A stretch of 64,000 nt of DNA, from positions 137,922,829 to 137,986,828 of the forward strand of contig CM053143.1 in the NCBI GenBank assembly GCA_028571685.1, given 5' to 3'. Every line of letters begins with the position of its first letter. Position 1 is the stretch's first letter. A program made the translations under genes and the position numbers. Shown here one piece after another: positions 54,900 to 64,000 of the stretch. A model generated the notes under the pieces. That model had not been told where the DNA came from. It did no database searches and saw only the letters and a program-made list of their open reading frames with translations. This DNA comes from Heterohyrax brucei. Lineage: Eukaryota; Chordata; Mammalia; Hyracoidea; Procaviidae.

Positions 54900-55920
54900 T
54901 GGGATGTTAGACCAGCTAGTAGAAGAAATTGGATCACACAATTCAGCCTCATAATTTTGCTGACGAGGCCAGCCGAGTTACAACTTGTTACAAGGCCAAA
55001 TAACTGTTGGAAGTTATAGGACTAAGATCTTAAAATTCACTTACAGCTTTTGTGTTGACTCTCTTTTCAGTCCTGTGTTACCACCTCTTCCCTTCCCTTT
55101 TGTTTACGGGTTGCGTGAGGAGCATTTCTTGCTACTCCTGGAGAATTGGAAGTAGACACCGAAATAAGGGCAGTTTGGCCTGACCAGATCTCTGTGTGAA
55201 GTAATGTATCTCTTTGTGATGTCATCTGGGAATCTTTAGTTCTTTTTGGTTGGTTGTTGGTAGCTGTCTCCAGTAATGTGAGGGAAGGCTAAGGTCCGAT
55301 CAGCCTCTAAAAGGTACTCTTCCTTTCCCTAGAACCTTCATTCCAGTTTTTGCCAGACCAAATTGTAAGCAAACAATGGATTCTTTTTATTTAGGTCAAG
55401 TAGTTATGAAATGGGAACATGAGCAGTTTTAACTAGTGAACCATATACAGTATAGGGAAGAGATGAGGTTAAGTCTTGGGGTGAGGATGTCCTTTTCTGT
55501 ACCACTCCCTCTTTTACTTCTCTCAAATCTTCCTCCGTAATGTCCTTCTCAGGGTCCAGTGTGGGATGAGGTACCCACCCACCTTCTTGGGAGGTATATC
55601 CTCAACCTTCTCATGCAGAATGCTAGCAGAGATTTTTTCTGTTTAGTCTTGCCTGTTTTGAACAAGGATAGATCAGGCCCTGGTCCTGCAGTGAGATGAA
55701 GCTGTAAGTGCTAGTTTCAGTTTGTTTTCTCCACAGCGGAGAGCTGCATCCCTGTTCCTTACAAAGATCCTGAGAGCAAAATATCGATCATAAAAGTAAA
55801 CATTAATTTGCTTCAAAAGATGATACAGTGTATCATCACATGAGTAAAGCATGCCTCTTCTTCTTAACATCATTTTGATCTTATTCTTTGTCAAATAACA
55901 ATACATTATTAGGGAGTTTT
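54900..55920 (-). pseudogene. Possible processed pseudogene, unidentified parent
   Basis: On the minus strand, several neighbouring stretches read like ordinary protein, with frame breaks between them: MLRRRGMLYSCDDTLYHLL near 55870-55800, EKVEDIPPKKVGGYLIP near 55610-55560, DPEKDITEEDLREVKEG and SLPYTVYGSLVKTAHVPIS at about 55556-55408 (one frame of about 50 codons to a stop), and DLVRPNCPYFGVYFQFS near 55190-55140. I recognise neither a family nor a domain. No poly-A tail was found at the 54900 end. It could be a decayed retrocopy, an unknown old element, or coincidence; a real gene is unlikely given the stops. Confidence 0.25.
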
Positions 55921-57180
55921 TAAGAACAGTTTTAAGTTTGCTTAAATTACAAGTTTTCTACCCATCCCATCACAGTAGCCAAGAGTGAGTTTCTCTGAAC
56001 CAACTTAGAAGTCAGCATCTATCCCAAATAAGTTCTTTGTCAGATGTAAATCTTTCCTCCCAATATAAAGGTAGGGGGAGAGGGGAGTGCATTTTTCCAG
56101 TGGCGTATGTATGCTAGGTTGTGCAGGTACATTGATGAATAAGATAGAGTCCCTTGTAGAGGTTGCTGTCCTCTGAGAGATAATTAAGAAAGAAATGAAA
56201 ATTTAGTATGATAATGGTTAGGAGAAGACCAGTCCTTACAATGTATTTTTGCTCAGTATCTTCAACTTCTTTGCCATTGGATCTTCCCTTCCCTCAACCT
56301 GCAAATGTACTTTATTTGCTCTTTTTTTTTTTTAAAAAAAAGGAAGCCTTCCCTTAAAATTGTCTTTTGTTCCCTTCTGAAGTTCATGAAAGAGGGATTC
56401 GTAATAGCCTTCTGATGAGCCACTCATTTCTAAACTCATTCCAGTCTTACTTGCCTCCCTTTTGAAGTGACTCTTTCTAAAGTAACCTAAATTTATATCA
56501 TATATTCTTACTCCTTATCCTATTTTATCTCATTTTGTACAGAACCACGTCTCTCCTCCCTACTGAGCCTCATTAGTCTCCCTTCCACTGGCTTCTTTGA
56601 CTGTGGTGTATTCTATTTTCTCTGCCATTTTTCATCCTCCTACTTCCCTTGCATAGATGATTCCTTCCCAGTGATTTGCTTTTAGCATACTTTTTTGTTT
56701 TGCAGATCTCATTTCTTCAGTTGTCCCTTCTGGTCCTGGAATTCTCAAATGAAAATGCTTTGTAATAAGTGAAAGTCTGGATTGTCATTCCACTTTGTAT
56801 CCTTGCTCTGACATCCCTCCTGAACTTTAACTTCATATTTCTCGATTTTACTAAGTCCTTTCTTCTCTGTTCCTGCTGCTCCTGATTTTGTTCAGCTCTT
56901 GATTAACTTCCCCCAACTACTCTGCAAGTCACTTTTCTCTCTAAATCCGTTTTAGAGGATTTAACACTTCAGACTACTCTTACAGAAGCACAGCTCCTTG
57001 CTCTAAAGCCTTCTTTTGACTTCGTGTTACATACAGAACAAAGTTCGTATGTCTTAGCTCAAGGCTTTTCATGATCTCACCTCCAGCCTACCTTTTCTAC
57101 TCCATTTCTTACAGCTCTCTTCCTCTGTATCCCTCGTATATGTCCTTCCACTCAATCATATACTTCTCTTAACCTATCCA
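55921..57180 (+). other. Intronic sequence with an L2-like relic
   Basis: 56540-57180 is pyrimidine-rich and in the second half reads like sense L2: 'acatacagaacaaagttcg', 'gctcaaggcttttcatgatctcacctccagcctacc', 'tccatttcttacagctctcttcc'. 55921-56540 holds nothing recognised except a T/A homopolymer junction near 56322-56341. Confidence 0.4.
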
Positions 57181-57549
57181 AAAGATAATCTTACGTTCTT
57201 TTTTGTGTGCGTAAAGACATATGGCATTGTAGTTTGGAAGTTATTTGAAGATATCTTCAAGTAAGTCATTTTATACACACACACACACACACACATTTAA
57301 GGTAGAACATTGTCCCTTTTAGAAATTGTGCAAGATAACCAGAGAGTAATTTTTTTCAGAAGCATTTTAAAAAGTACAACGATGCATAATAAGGTATTTG
57401 TAAAGGGGAAAAGCTAGCACATTGACATTCTTTGGATATTTCTAAATTAAAATTACATCAAGTGTTCTGTCATTTATCTTAGATTTTGATTTTTGTCACA
57501 TGAAATGCTTTTTTATTTTCATTTAACTGACCATTATGTTTAATTTCAG
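57181..57549 (+). other. End of CLOCK intron; (AC)n microsatellite
   Basis: (AC)n at 57275-57295. The intron closes with 'ccattatgtttaatttcag', a standard acceptor. Confidence 0.7.
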
Positions 57550-57639
57550 GCTCTTGATGGTTTTTTTTTAGCAATCATGACAGACGGAAGCATAATCTAT
57601 GTGTCTGAGAGTGTAACTTCATTACTTGAACATTTACCA
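57550..57639 (+). CDS. CLOCK: CLOCK coding exon 5 (residues 117-146, PAS-A)
   Basis: The 90-nt exon encodes [20 protein letters not shown] and then [10 protein letters not shown], the first strands and helix of the PAS-A domain that contributes to dimerisation with BMAL1. Both ends are phase 0, so the exon is symmetric and skipping would remove 30 residues from PAS-A without a frame shift. Acceptor 'taatttcag|GC', donor 'TACCA|gtaagt' (consensus). A run of nine T's (57561-57569) encodes the GFF-L part. The next CLOCK exon (starting SDLVDQS in family members) is not found up to 64000 and must lie beyond the window. Confidence 0.98.
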
Positions 57640-58449
57640 GTAAGTATAAAAATCCTATGACTCTCTTAATTCATACCTTTTTTTTTTTCCCCCTCACATC
57701 AGTCACAACTCTGTGATCTGTAGTAACTTTTAATATTTGGCTGCTGATGTTCAGTTTTCAGTGGGTCCTCCTTAATTCACCCTGGTGAAGATCTTAGAAA
57801 ATAACTCAGGGTAACTAAATTTCTGTTGAGGTAACTGTTGCAGTGAAGGGCACGCATAAATAATTTTCTCAAAAGAATGACTTTTAAAATAAGTACAGAA
57901 ATTTGACGCTATTTGCTCTGAACTTCCACTGCCACAGTGGCCACATTCACTTTTTGATTAATGTGACTGAGAGGTTAGCGAATTAGAAATGTTTTGATGA
58001 GAATAGTGCATACTTGAATTAGTATGTTTGCTTTTTTTATTCAGCTTGTATTCGTTGAGCATCTGCTCTGTGTCAGACAGTGCATTTAGGTGTTCTGCAG
58101 TTGATGTTTATGAATTTGAAGTTTTTATTTAATATAGAATGTTCTTGTAATGTGGGACTTATGGTATATTCTAAATGCAACAGTGCAAAGTATACTGCTC
58201 TGTAGAGGTCTCTTTTAAAAGTGATTGAAAAGCAGTATCTCCTTCTAGTTATTCTCCTACTTCATAGTTGATAAAGAGAATAAATTCCGTATTTAAAAGG
58301 CCAGACACTTTCTTACTGAAAACCAGGCAGTAAATACTTGCCAATTTATTTGGGTTATAGAGAAAATGATTTGATGTCACTGTTTTTCTAGGAATGTAAA
58401 TCAAGATTTATCTTGTAAAAGCTCAGATTATCACATTTTGTATTTAAAG
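57640..58449 (+). other. Next CLOCK intron, first part
   Basis: No repeat or gene recognised in these 810 bases. A T run with C's lies at 57678-57692. Confidence 0.5.
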
Positions 58450-58711
58450 AATTATGTGGCATTAACCTTGCTTTTTTTTCAGCATTATTTTTCTTTTGAA
58501 TAGTGCTTGTCGTAAGCATTCAAAATATATTTGTTGAATGAGGGGTGTAAATGAATGAATAATAACTTGAATTTTTACTTTGTTTCCCAGTAAGCATAAA
58601 CAATTGTTGTTGGGCCCATTATAAAAAAATTTGAGAGTGAAGGATGAGATTGTAATAACATATACACTGGCATGGGCAGAGAATAGGACAGACCAATTAT
58701 CTGAATTTTCC
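58450..58711. repeat. Left copy of a ~250-bp diverged direct repeat
   Basis: Shares with 63218-63460, in the same order: 'aattatgtg', 'aaccttgc', 'cttttgaat', 'catTCA..AAatat.tgttg.at', 'gagattataa'-type text and 'ctgaattttc'. The pair flanks the broken L1 described next. Identity looks moderate by eye (perhaps 60-70 %), so this may also be two old copies of an unnamed repeat. Confidence 0.55.
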
Positions 58712-58782
58712 ATGCATTACTTGTTAATTACTTAATTCATTATTATAATATTTGAATATTTATTGTAGCATACTACGTAATA

Positions 58783-58955
58783 TGGAAATGCTGGTGGGAT
58801 AGTGGTTAAGTGCTGTAGCTGCTGACCAAGATGTTGACAGTTCACATCCACTAGGTGCTCTTTGGAAACTCAGTAGAGCACTTCTACTCTATCCTGTGGA
58901 GACTCTTTGAGTTGGAATTGACTCAGTGGTAGCGGGATTGGTTTGAGGTTTTATT
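58783..58955 (+). mobile_element. Afrotherian SINE
   Basis: 'tggaaatgctggtgggatagtggttaagtgctgtagctgctgacc' to 'ctttgagttggaattgactcagtggtagcgggattggtttgagg'. It lies between the left direct repeat and the L1. Confidence 0.9.
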
Positions 58956-59667
58956 ACATAATGTTACAGATAATGTTTGCTTGCACATTCATTATATTTA
59001 AACTCAGCATACATTTTCAGATTCACAAAGAACATTTACCAATGTAAATCATATTTTGAGCCATAAAACAAGTCTTAATAAATTTAAAATGATTCAAATC
59101 ATACAGAATATGTTCTATTTGTGTAACAGTTAAATTAGAAATCAGTAGCAGATATCTGGAAAATTTAAATATCTAGAAACTAACATAGATCTAAATAGTA
59201 TTTTTAATTAAATGCAAATGAAAGCACCGTATAAAACAGTTTGTGGAATTTAACTAAAACAATACATACAGAAATTTGAATACCTACATTCAAAAAGAAT
59301 AAAGATCTTAAGTTTTCGTTTTAACAAACTAGGAAAACAATCAGTTAAGCCAGAAAGAAAAAATGCAGAAGAAAGGAAATAGAGAGTGGAAGCCAATGAA
59401 AGGCAAAAGAAAAACAGTAATTAATGAAACTGGAAGTGTTCTTTGAGGTCAATGAAATAGGTAAACTTCTAACCAATTGATCTGAATAAGAGAGAACATA
59501 TAATTACAAATATTAGAAATAAGGAGATTATCTCATTACAGATTCTACAGTTAAAAGGCATTAAAGGGAATATTATGCACAACTTCATTCTAGTAAATTG
59601 ACAATTTAACATGAAAAAATGAAATTCCTTAAACGATACAAATCAGCAAGGCTCACTCAAGAAAAAA

Positions 59668-60735
59668 TTGTTGTTGTTCTTGTTGTTAGGTGCTGTTCAA
59701 TTGGTTCCAGCTAATAGCAGCCCCATGTACAGCAGAATGAGACACTTGTGGACCTGCAGCATTTTCACAGTCATTGTGGGATGTTATTGTTGTAGCCCCT
59801 GTGTCAGTCTGCCTTATGGAGGGTCTTCCTCTTTTTCACTGACCCTCTATTTTACCAAACCTATGTCCTTCTTCAAGGACTGGGCCTTCCCGATAACTTG
59901 TCCAAAGTATATAAGAGAAAGTCTTAACCATCCTGCCTTCAAAGACAGATTTGTTTGCAATCTTCTGGTAGTTCCATGGCATATTGATTGTTCTTATCCA
60001 GCATCTTAATTCAGAAACATCAATTTGTCTTTGGTCTTCCTTTATCATTGTCCAGCTTTCGCATGCATATACAGAAGTTATTGAAAATGCCATAGTAAGG
60101 GTGAGGTGCATCTTAGTCCTCAAAGTGACATCTATGCTTTTTAACACTTTAAAGAGTCCTTTTCCAGCAGATGTCCCCATTCCAATGCATTGTGTGATTC
60201 CTTGATTGCTGTGTCCATAGGCACTGATAGTGGATCCAAGTAAAATGAAATCCTTAACGGCCTCAGTCTTTTCTCCATTTATCATAGTATTTGTTACTGG
60301 TCCAATTGTGAGGATTTTTGTTTTCTTTATGTTGAGGTTTAATCAGATCTGATCGGCCTGTAGTCTTTGATCTTTGTCAGTAAGTGGTTCAAGTCCTCTT
60401 TACTTTCATAGAGCAAGATGTATTATCTGCATTTTAATGTCTTCCTGTAGTCCTGAAGCTATATTCTTTTTCATATAGTGCATCATCAGTATTTGCTCAG
60501 CATACAGAGGGAATAAGTATGGTGAAAGGATATAACCCTGACATACACTTTTCCTGATTTTAAACTGTGAAGTATGCTCTAGTACCATTACAGCAGTTGT
60601 CTGTTGGTATGTGTGCGTGTTCTGCATAAGTACAATGGAGGGTCCTAGAATTTCTGTTGTTCAAAGTACTGTCTGTAATTTGTTATGATCCACACAGTCA
60701 GATATGTTTGTATAGTCAAGAAGAAATAAATAACC
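59668..60735 (-). mobile_element. RTE-clade LINE inserted in the sense L1
   Basis: Plus strand opens 'ttgttgttgttcttgttgttaggtgctgttcaattgg'. The minus strand retains 149 codons open at 59836-60285 (INGEKTEAVKDFILLGSTIS and onward to SYILWTSYREGPVLEEGHRF), the RTE ORF C-terminal region, and RT-domain text at 60406-60627 (ILSPYLFPLYAEQI). This is the best-preserved RTE reading in the window, though still truncated and lacking an intact RT. Confidence 0.9.
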
Positions 60736-60967
60736 CAATAGTTTTATATCTTGTAGAAAAATTGAATTTTTAAAAACTACCAAGAAAACTCGTGGCTCAA
60801 ATGGCTTCATTGTTAAATTCTAACGTGTAAGGAAAAAACAACACCGGTTTAACAAAAGCTGCAGAGAATTGCAGAGGAGAGATTATTTTCCAATTCATTC
60901 TATGAGGTGAGCATTATCATACCAAAACCAAACAAAGACATAAGAAAACAAAAGTACAGACCACCAG

Positions 60968-61338
60968 TTATGTCCCTCAAAAAGTTATGTTGGAAATTCT
61001 AGCCCCTGCACGTGTAAATAAGACCCTTTTTGGAAACAAGGTTTTTATGTTGCTAAGGACAGACCATGGTAGAATGAGTCCTAAGTGTAATCACTTCTAA
61101 GTGATGTCTAATAAAAAGAACAGTATAGACACAGACATGCAAAAGAGACTGTGAAAGGAACATGTACAAGCTGAGAGGTATCAAGGATTGTCCAATGTTA
61201 CTGACTGGAAAGGACTATCAAGGAGCCAATGCCATGATTTAGACATCTGTCCTCCTAAACTGTCAGATAAAGATTTCTGTTCTTTAAAGCCACCTACTTG
61301 AAGTATTTTTGTTAAGGCAGCACTTGGAAACTAAAACA
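60968..61338 (+). mobile_element. MaLR-like LTR inserted in the L1, sense
   Basis: 'atgtccctcaaaaagttatgttggaaattctagcccctgcacg', 'aataagaccctttttggaaac', 'cctaaactgtcagataaag' and 'cagcacttggaaactaaaac' follow an MLT1-type LTR from 5' to 3'. The L1 text resumes just after it. Confidence 0.55.
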
Positions 61339-61494
61339 CTCTTAAACATAGATACAGAAATTCCTAGAACAATTTTAGGAAATCAAATCCAGGAATATAT
61401 AGAAAGAATTATACTCTATGGCCAAGTGTGGTTTATGTCAGGCAAACAGCTTGATTTCGCTTAGAAAAATCATTGAGTGTAATGTAAATTAACA

Positions 61495-61562
61495 TGTTGC
61501 TGTTACTATAGTTGCCATCAGGTTGATTCCTGATGTGTGCAGAGTAGAATAGAAATACATTA
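61495..61562 (-). mobile_element. SINE fragment in the L1
   Basis: 'gttgctgttactatagttgccatcaggttgattcctgatg' is an antisense SINE tail. Confidence 0.6.
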
Positions 61563-61975
61563 ATGGAATAAAAAAGCCAAATTATAGGATCTTCATAAGA
61601 GATACAGAAAAAGCATTTAATAAAATCTAACATGTGTTCCTAATGAAAATTCTCAGTGAGGTAGAAATAAAGGGGACTTCCTTAAACTTTTTAAAGGGCC
61701 TCTGAAAAATTGACAGCTAATGTTGTATTTAAAGGTCAAGACTGTTTTTCTCTTAAAATAAGGCATAAGGCAATAATGTCTCCTCTCACCACTTTTGTTC
61801 AGCATTGTAGTGGTTTTAACCAGTATTCTAAGGCAAGAAAAAGAAAAGCCATCCAGATTGCAAAGGAAAAAGTAGAACTGTCCATATTCAGAGATGAAAT
61901 GATCATTTATATAAATATCCTATGGACTCTCCAAAAAAATCTTCAAGAACTAGTAAGTGAATTTAGCAAGTGTGA

Positions 61976-62440
61976 TGGTTAAGGTTTTGTGTCAACTTGG
62001 CGAGGCCATAATTCTTAACGGTTCAGTGGCACTTGGCTGGCTGGCTGGCTAGGCAGGTATTATATAAACATCCTCTTCTTTTGTGATCTGATGTGAGCAG
62101 CCAATCTGTTGAAAGGAGAGTTTCCTTGGGGGTGTGGCCTGCATCCTATATCTATGTATATAGATACATAGATTTTTCTGGCAAGACTCACCCTCTCTAG
62201 ATCCAGTATCTGATCTGTCATCCCTGACCTCTGGTTTTTGGGATGTGAGCCAGTAACCTGCTGTCTAATCTGCCGGTTTTGGGTTTGTCAGCTCCTGCAG
62301 TCTCATGTGTCTGGGGACGCCTTCAGCCTGACATCTGACTCCTTGCCTCCACTTGCCAGACTCCGTAACTCTGTGAGCCATGTCTTTAAATCTCCCTGCC
62401 TGTCTTGTATATATTTATGAACATACATACACACACGCAT
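61976..62440 (+). mobile_element. LTR-like element with microsatellite end, in the L1
   Basis: Opens 'gtgatggttaaggttttgtgtcaacttggcgaggccat', a start shared by a known class of mammalian non-coding repeats, contains 'gtttccttgggggtgtggcctgc', and ends with 'gtgagccatgtctttaaatc' and AT/AC-rich microsatellites (62400-62472). Family not named. Confidence 0.5.
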
Positions 62441-63217
62441 GCATACACATATATATTGACACACACACACAGCTGGTTTTGCTCCTCTAGAGAATATAGC
62501 CCAAGATTGCAGGTCACAATACAAAAATCATTTTAACTTGTTATACTAGCAATGAAGAATTGGAAATTAAACTAAAAAAAGTTTATATAGGATCAAAAAT
62601 ATGAAATGTTTAGAAGTAAATATGCTAGAAGAATTCCAAGATACATACTCTGAGAACTATAAAATGTCACTGCAGAAAGTGAAGAAGACTAAAATAAGCA
62701 GGGAGAAATTCCATGTTCATGAATCAGAAGAATCAGTGTTGTTCAGATGTCAGTTTTCCCTAGACTGATCTGTGGATTCAACAAGGTTCCACTTAAGATA
62801 TCAGTAGGCTTTTGTGTGGAAACAGATAAACTGATTTTAAAACTTCAGTTGAAATAAAAGCACTTAAAATAGCCAGAATGATTTGGAAAAAAGTAGAAGA
62901 CTAATTGCCTGATTTCAAGATTTATAAAGCTACAATAGTCAAGACAGTGAAGGTATTAACATAAAAATAGTAGTATAAAATAGAGTCTAGAAATAGATCC
63001 ACATATGTATGGTCAGTTGATTTTCAGCCAACTTGTAAAGGCAGTTCATTACACCAAAGAGGCTTTTCAACAAATGATGCTGCAGCTATTGGCAGTTCCT
63101 CTGTAAAAATTGAACCTTGTTCCATACCTTGCACCATGTACAAAATTGACTCAAAATGGACCATAGTTCTAAATGTAAAACCTTAAGCTGTGAAACTCAA
63201 CGCTTCGTTTATAAATA

Positions 63218-63460
63218 ATTATGTGAGTTTAACCTTGCATTTTCTCAGTAGTTTTTTTCCCCTTTTGAATTTCTAACACACAACATTCAGTAAATGTTTG
63301 TTGGATCAGTAAATAAATGAAGAATGTTATTTAGTGCTTGCTTTTCCAGTAATCCCAAATAAGAGGTGATGAGCTCAGCCTTTAAAACTTGTTCTAAGAG
63401 TATAGAGTGAGATTATAGCAATGTGGATGGAGAAAAACATCATGTAACTGAATTTTCTGG
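63218..63460. repeat. Right copy of the ~250-bp diverged direct repeat
   Basis: Counterpart of 58450-58711, see there. It begins 23 bases after the last recognisable L1 text. Confidence 0.55.
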
Positions 63461-64000
63461 GCAATTTGATAGGTAGATAGATTAGATAGATATTAACTAT
63501 GTGCTTATACATGTATATGTATATGTGCGTATTGGCACAGTAAAACAACTCAAGGAAAAGAAAATAGGATTATGATAAGATGAAGTAGTTGAAATGTAGT
63601 TACATGCTTCTCAAATAGAATCGTAAATTGGCTTTTCTTTCAATTAAATATTCATAGAAACTCTATAATCTTTGATTTAGTCATAATCACAGCATCATTT
63701 GCCCTGTAGTCACACTTTTTAGAAAGCCTGCTTTGTGGATGTTGTCCTCGAACCCTGTTTTAGAATCAGATTCCCCTCCCTTCTGCTCTCCTGTTACTTT
63801 GTATGTGCTATCATCGTGACACTGTATATAGTGAATTGTAATTCTCTGCTTATTCAAATGCTTACTGTGGTGCTAAGTTTCTAGAGAGCTGGGACTTTAT
63901 ATCTGTACCCACAGGAGCTGCCTGGTTTCTTAGAGAGGTGCTCAATTATTGACTGAATGCATGAAAATAAGGAGGCTATTAGAATGGTGTAGTTTTTCAG
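63461..64000 (+). other. Intronic sequence, nothing recognised
   Basis: (GATA)-like short tract 'gatagattagatagata' at about 63474-63491. No exon before the window ends. Confidence 0.45.

Larger units (their letters stand above)
59030..63195 (+). mobile_element. Sense LINE-1 (ORF2) split by later insertions
   Basis: Remaining L1 blocks, all sense and in ORF2 order: 59030-59667 ('ccataaaacaagtcttaataaattt', 'cctacattcaaaaagaa'), 60736-60967 ('actaccaagaaaactcgtggctcaaatggcttcattg', 'taccaaaaccaaacaaagacataag'), 61340-61494 ('aatccaggaatatatagaaag'), 61563-61975 ('gatacagaaaaagcatttaataaaat', 'tctcctctcaccacttttgttcagc') and 62525-63195 ('gaccatagttctaaatgtaaaacc'). No intact frame. It is old, since it hosts RTE, MaLR-like, SINE and LTR-like insertions. 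Confidence 0.8.

Overview
The window is mammalian nuclear DNA: AT-rich, intron-dominated, with no operons, no bacterial-type gene packing and a very high load of SINEs and LINEs. The repeat mix points to an afrotherian, most likely an elephant. It holds many copies of a tRNA-derived SINE whose 3' body reads 'tctgtcctatagggtcgctatgagt.ggaatcgactc', RTE-clade LINEs ending in '(ta)acaacaacaaca', and a separate tRNA-Gly-headed SINE. Species assignment is inference from repeat types recalled from general knowledge; no search was run.

The only protein-coding gene supported is CLOCK, the circadian bHLH-PAS transcription factor, on the + strand. Five coding exons lie in the window: 35361-35407 (within exon 35318-35407), 37761-37820, 39147-39295, 43011-43102 and 57550-57639. 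All have canonical AG/GT junctions and matching phases (2, 2, 1, 0, 0). Together they encode residues 1-146: the N-terminus, the whole bHLH DNA-binding domain and the first part of PAS-A. The rest of the gene lies beyond the right edge. The region 1-35317 is probably an intron between 5' non-coding exons and the first coding exon; no promoter, CpG island or untranslated first exon could be recognised.

Layout. 1-1370: old antisense L1. 2.7-10.9 kb: dense SINE and RTE fragments with an old L1-type 3' region. 12.9-18.6 kb: two antisense L1s, with SINE and RTE insertions in the first and a 42-bp monomer array at the far end of the second. 18.6-35.3 kb: mostly unrecognised intron with scattered SINEs, one MER20-like hAT element, MaLR-like LTRs, a MIR and an AT-rich minisatellite. 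35.3-43.1 kb: four CLOCK exons in a repeat-poorer block. 43.1-57.5 kb: one 14.4-kb intron packed with RTE elements in both orientations and L1 3' pieces, some inverted. 57.6-64 kb: the next intron, with a sense L1 broken by at least four later insertions and flanked by a diverged direct repeat of about 250 bp.

How the parts relate: the exons form one transcript and the rest is intronic. The most notable observations are a short uORF overlapping the CLOCK start codon, the layered insertion history in the last intron, the flanking direct repeat, the composite RTE/tRNA-Gly SINE, the 42-bp tandem array, and a minus-strand stretch of coding-like text at about 54.9-55.9 kb that I cannot assign. I see no previously undescribed defence or enzymatic system.
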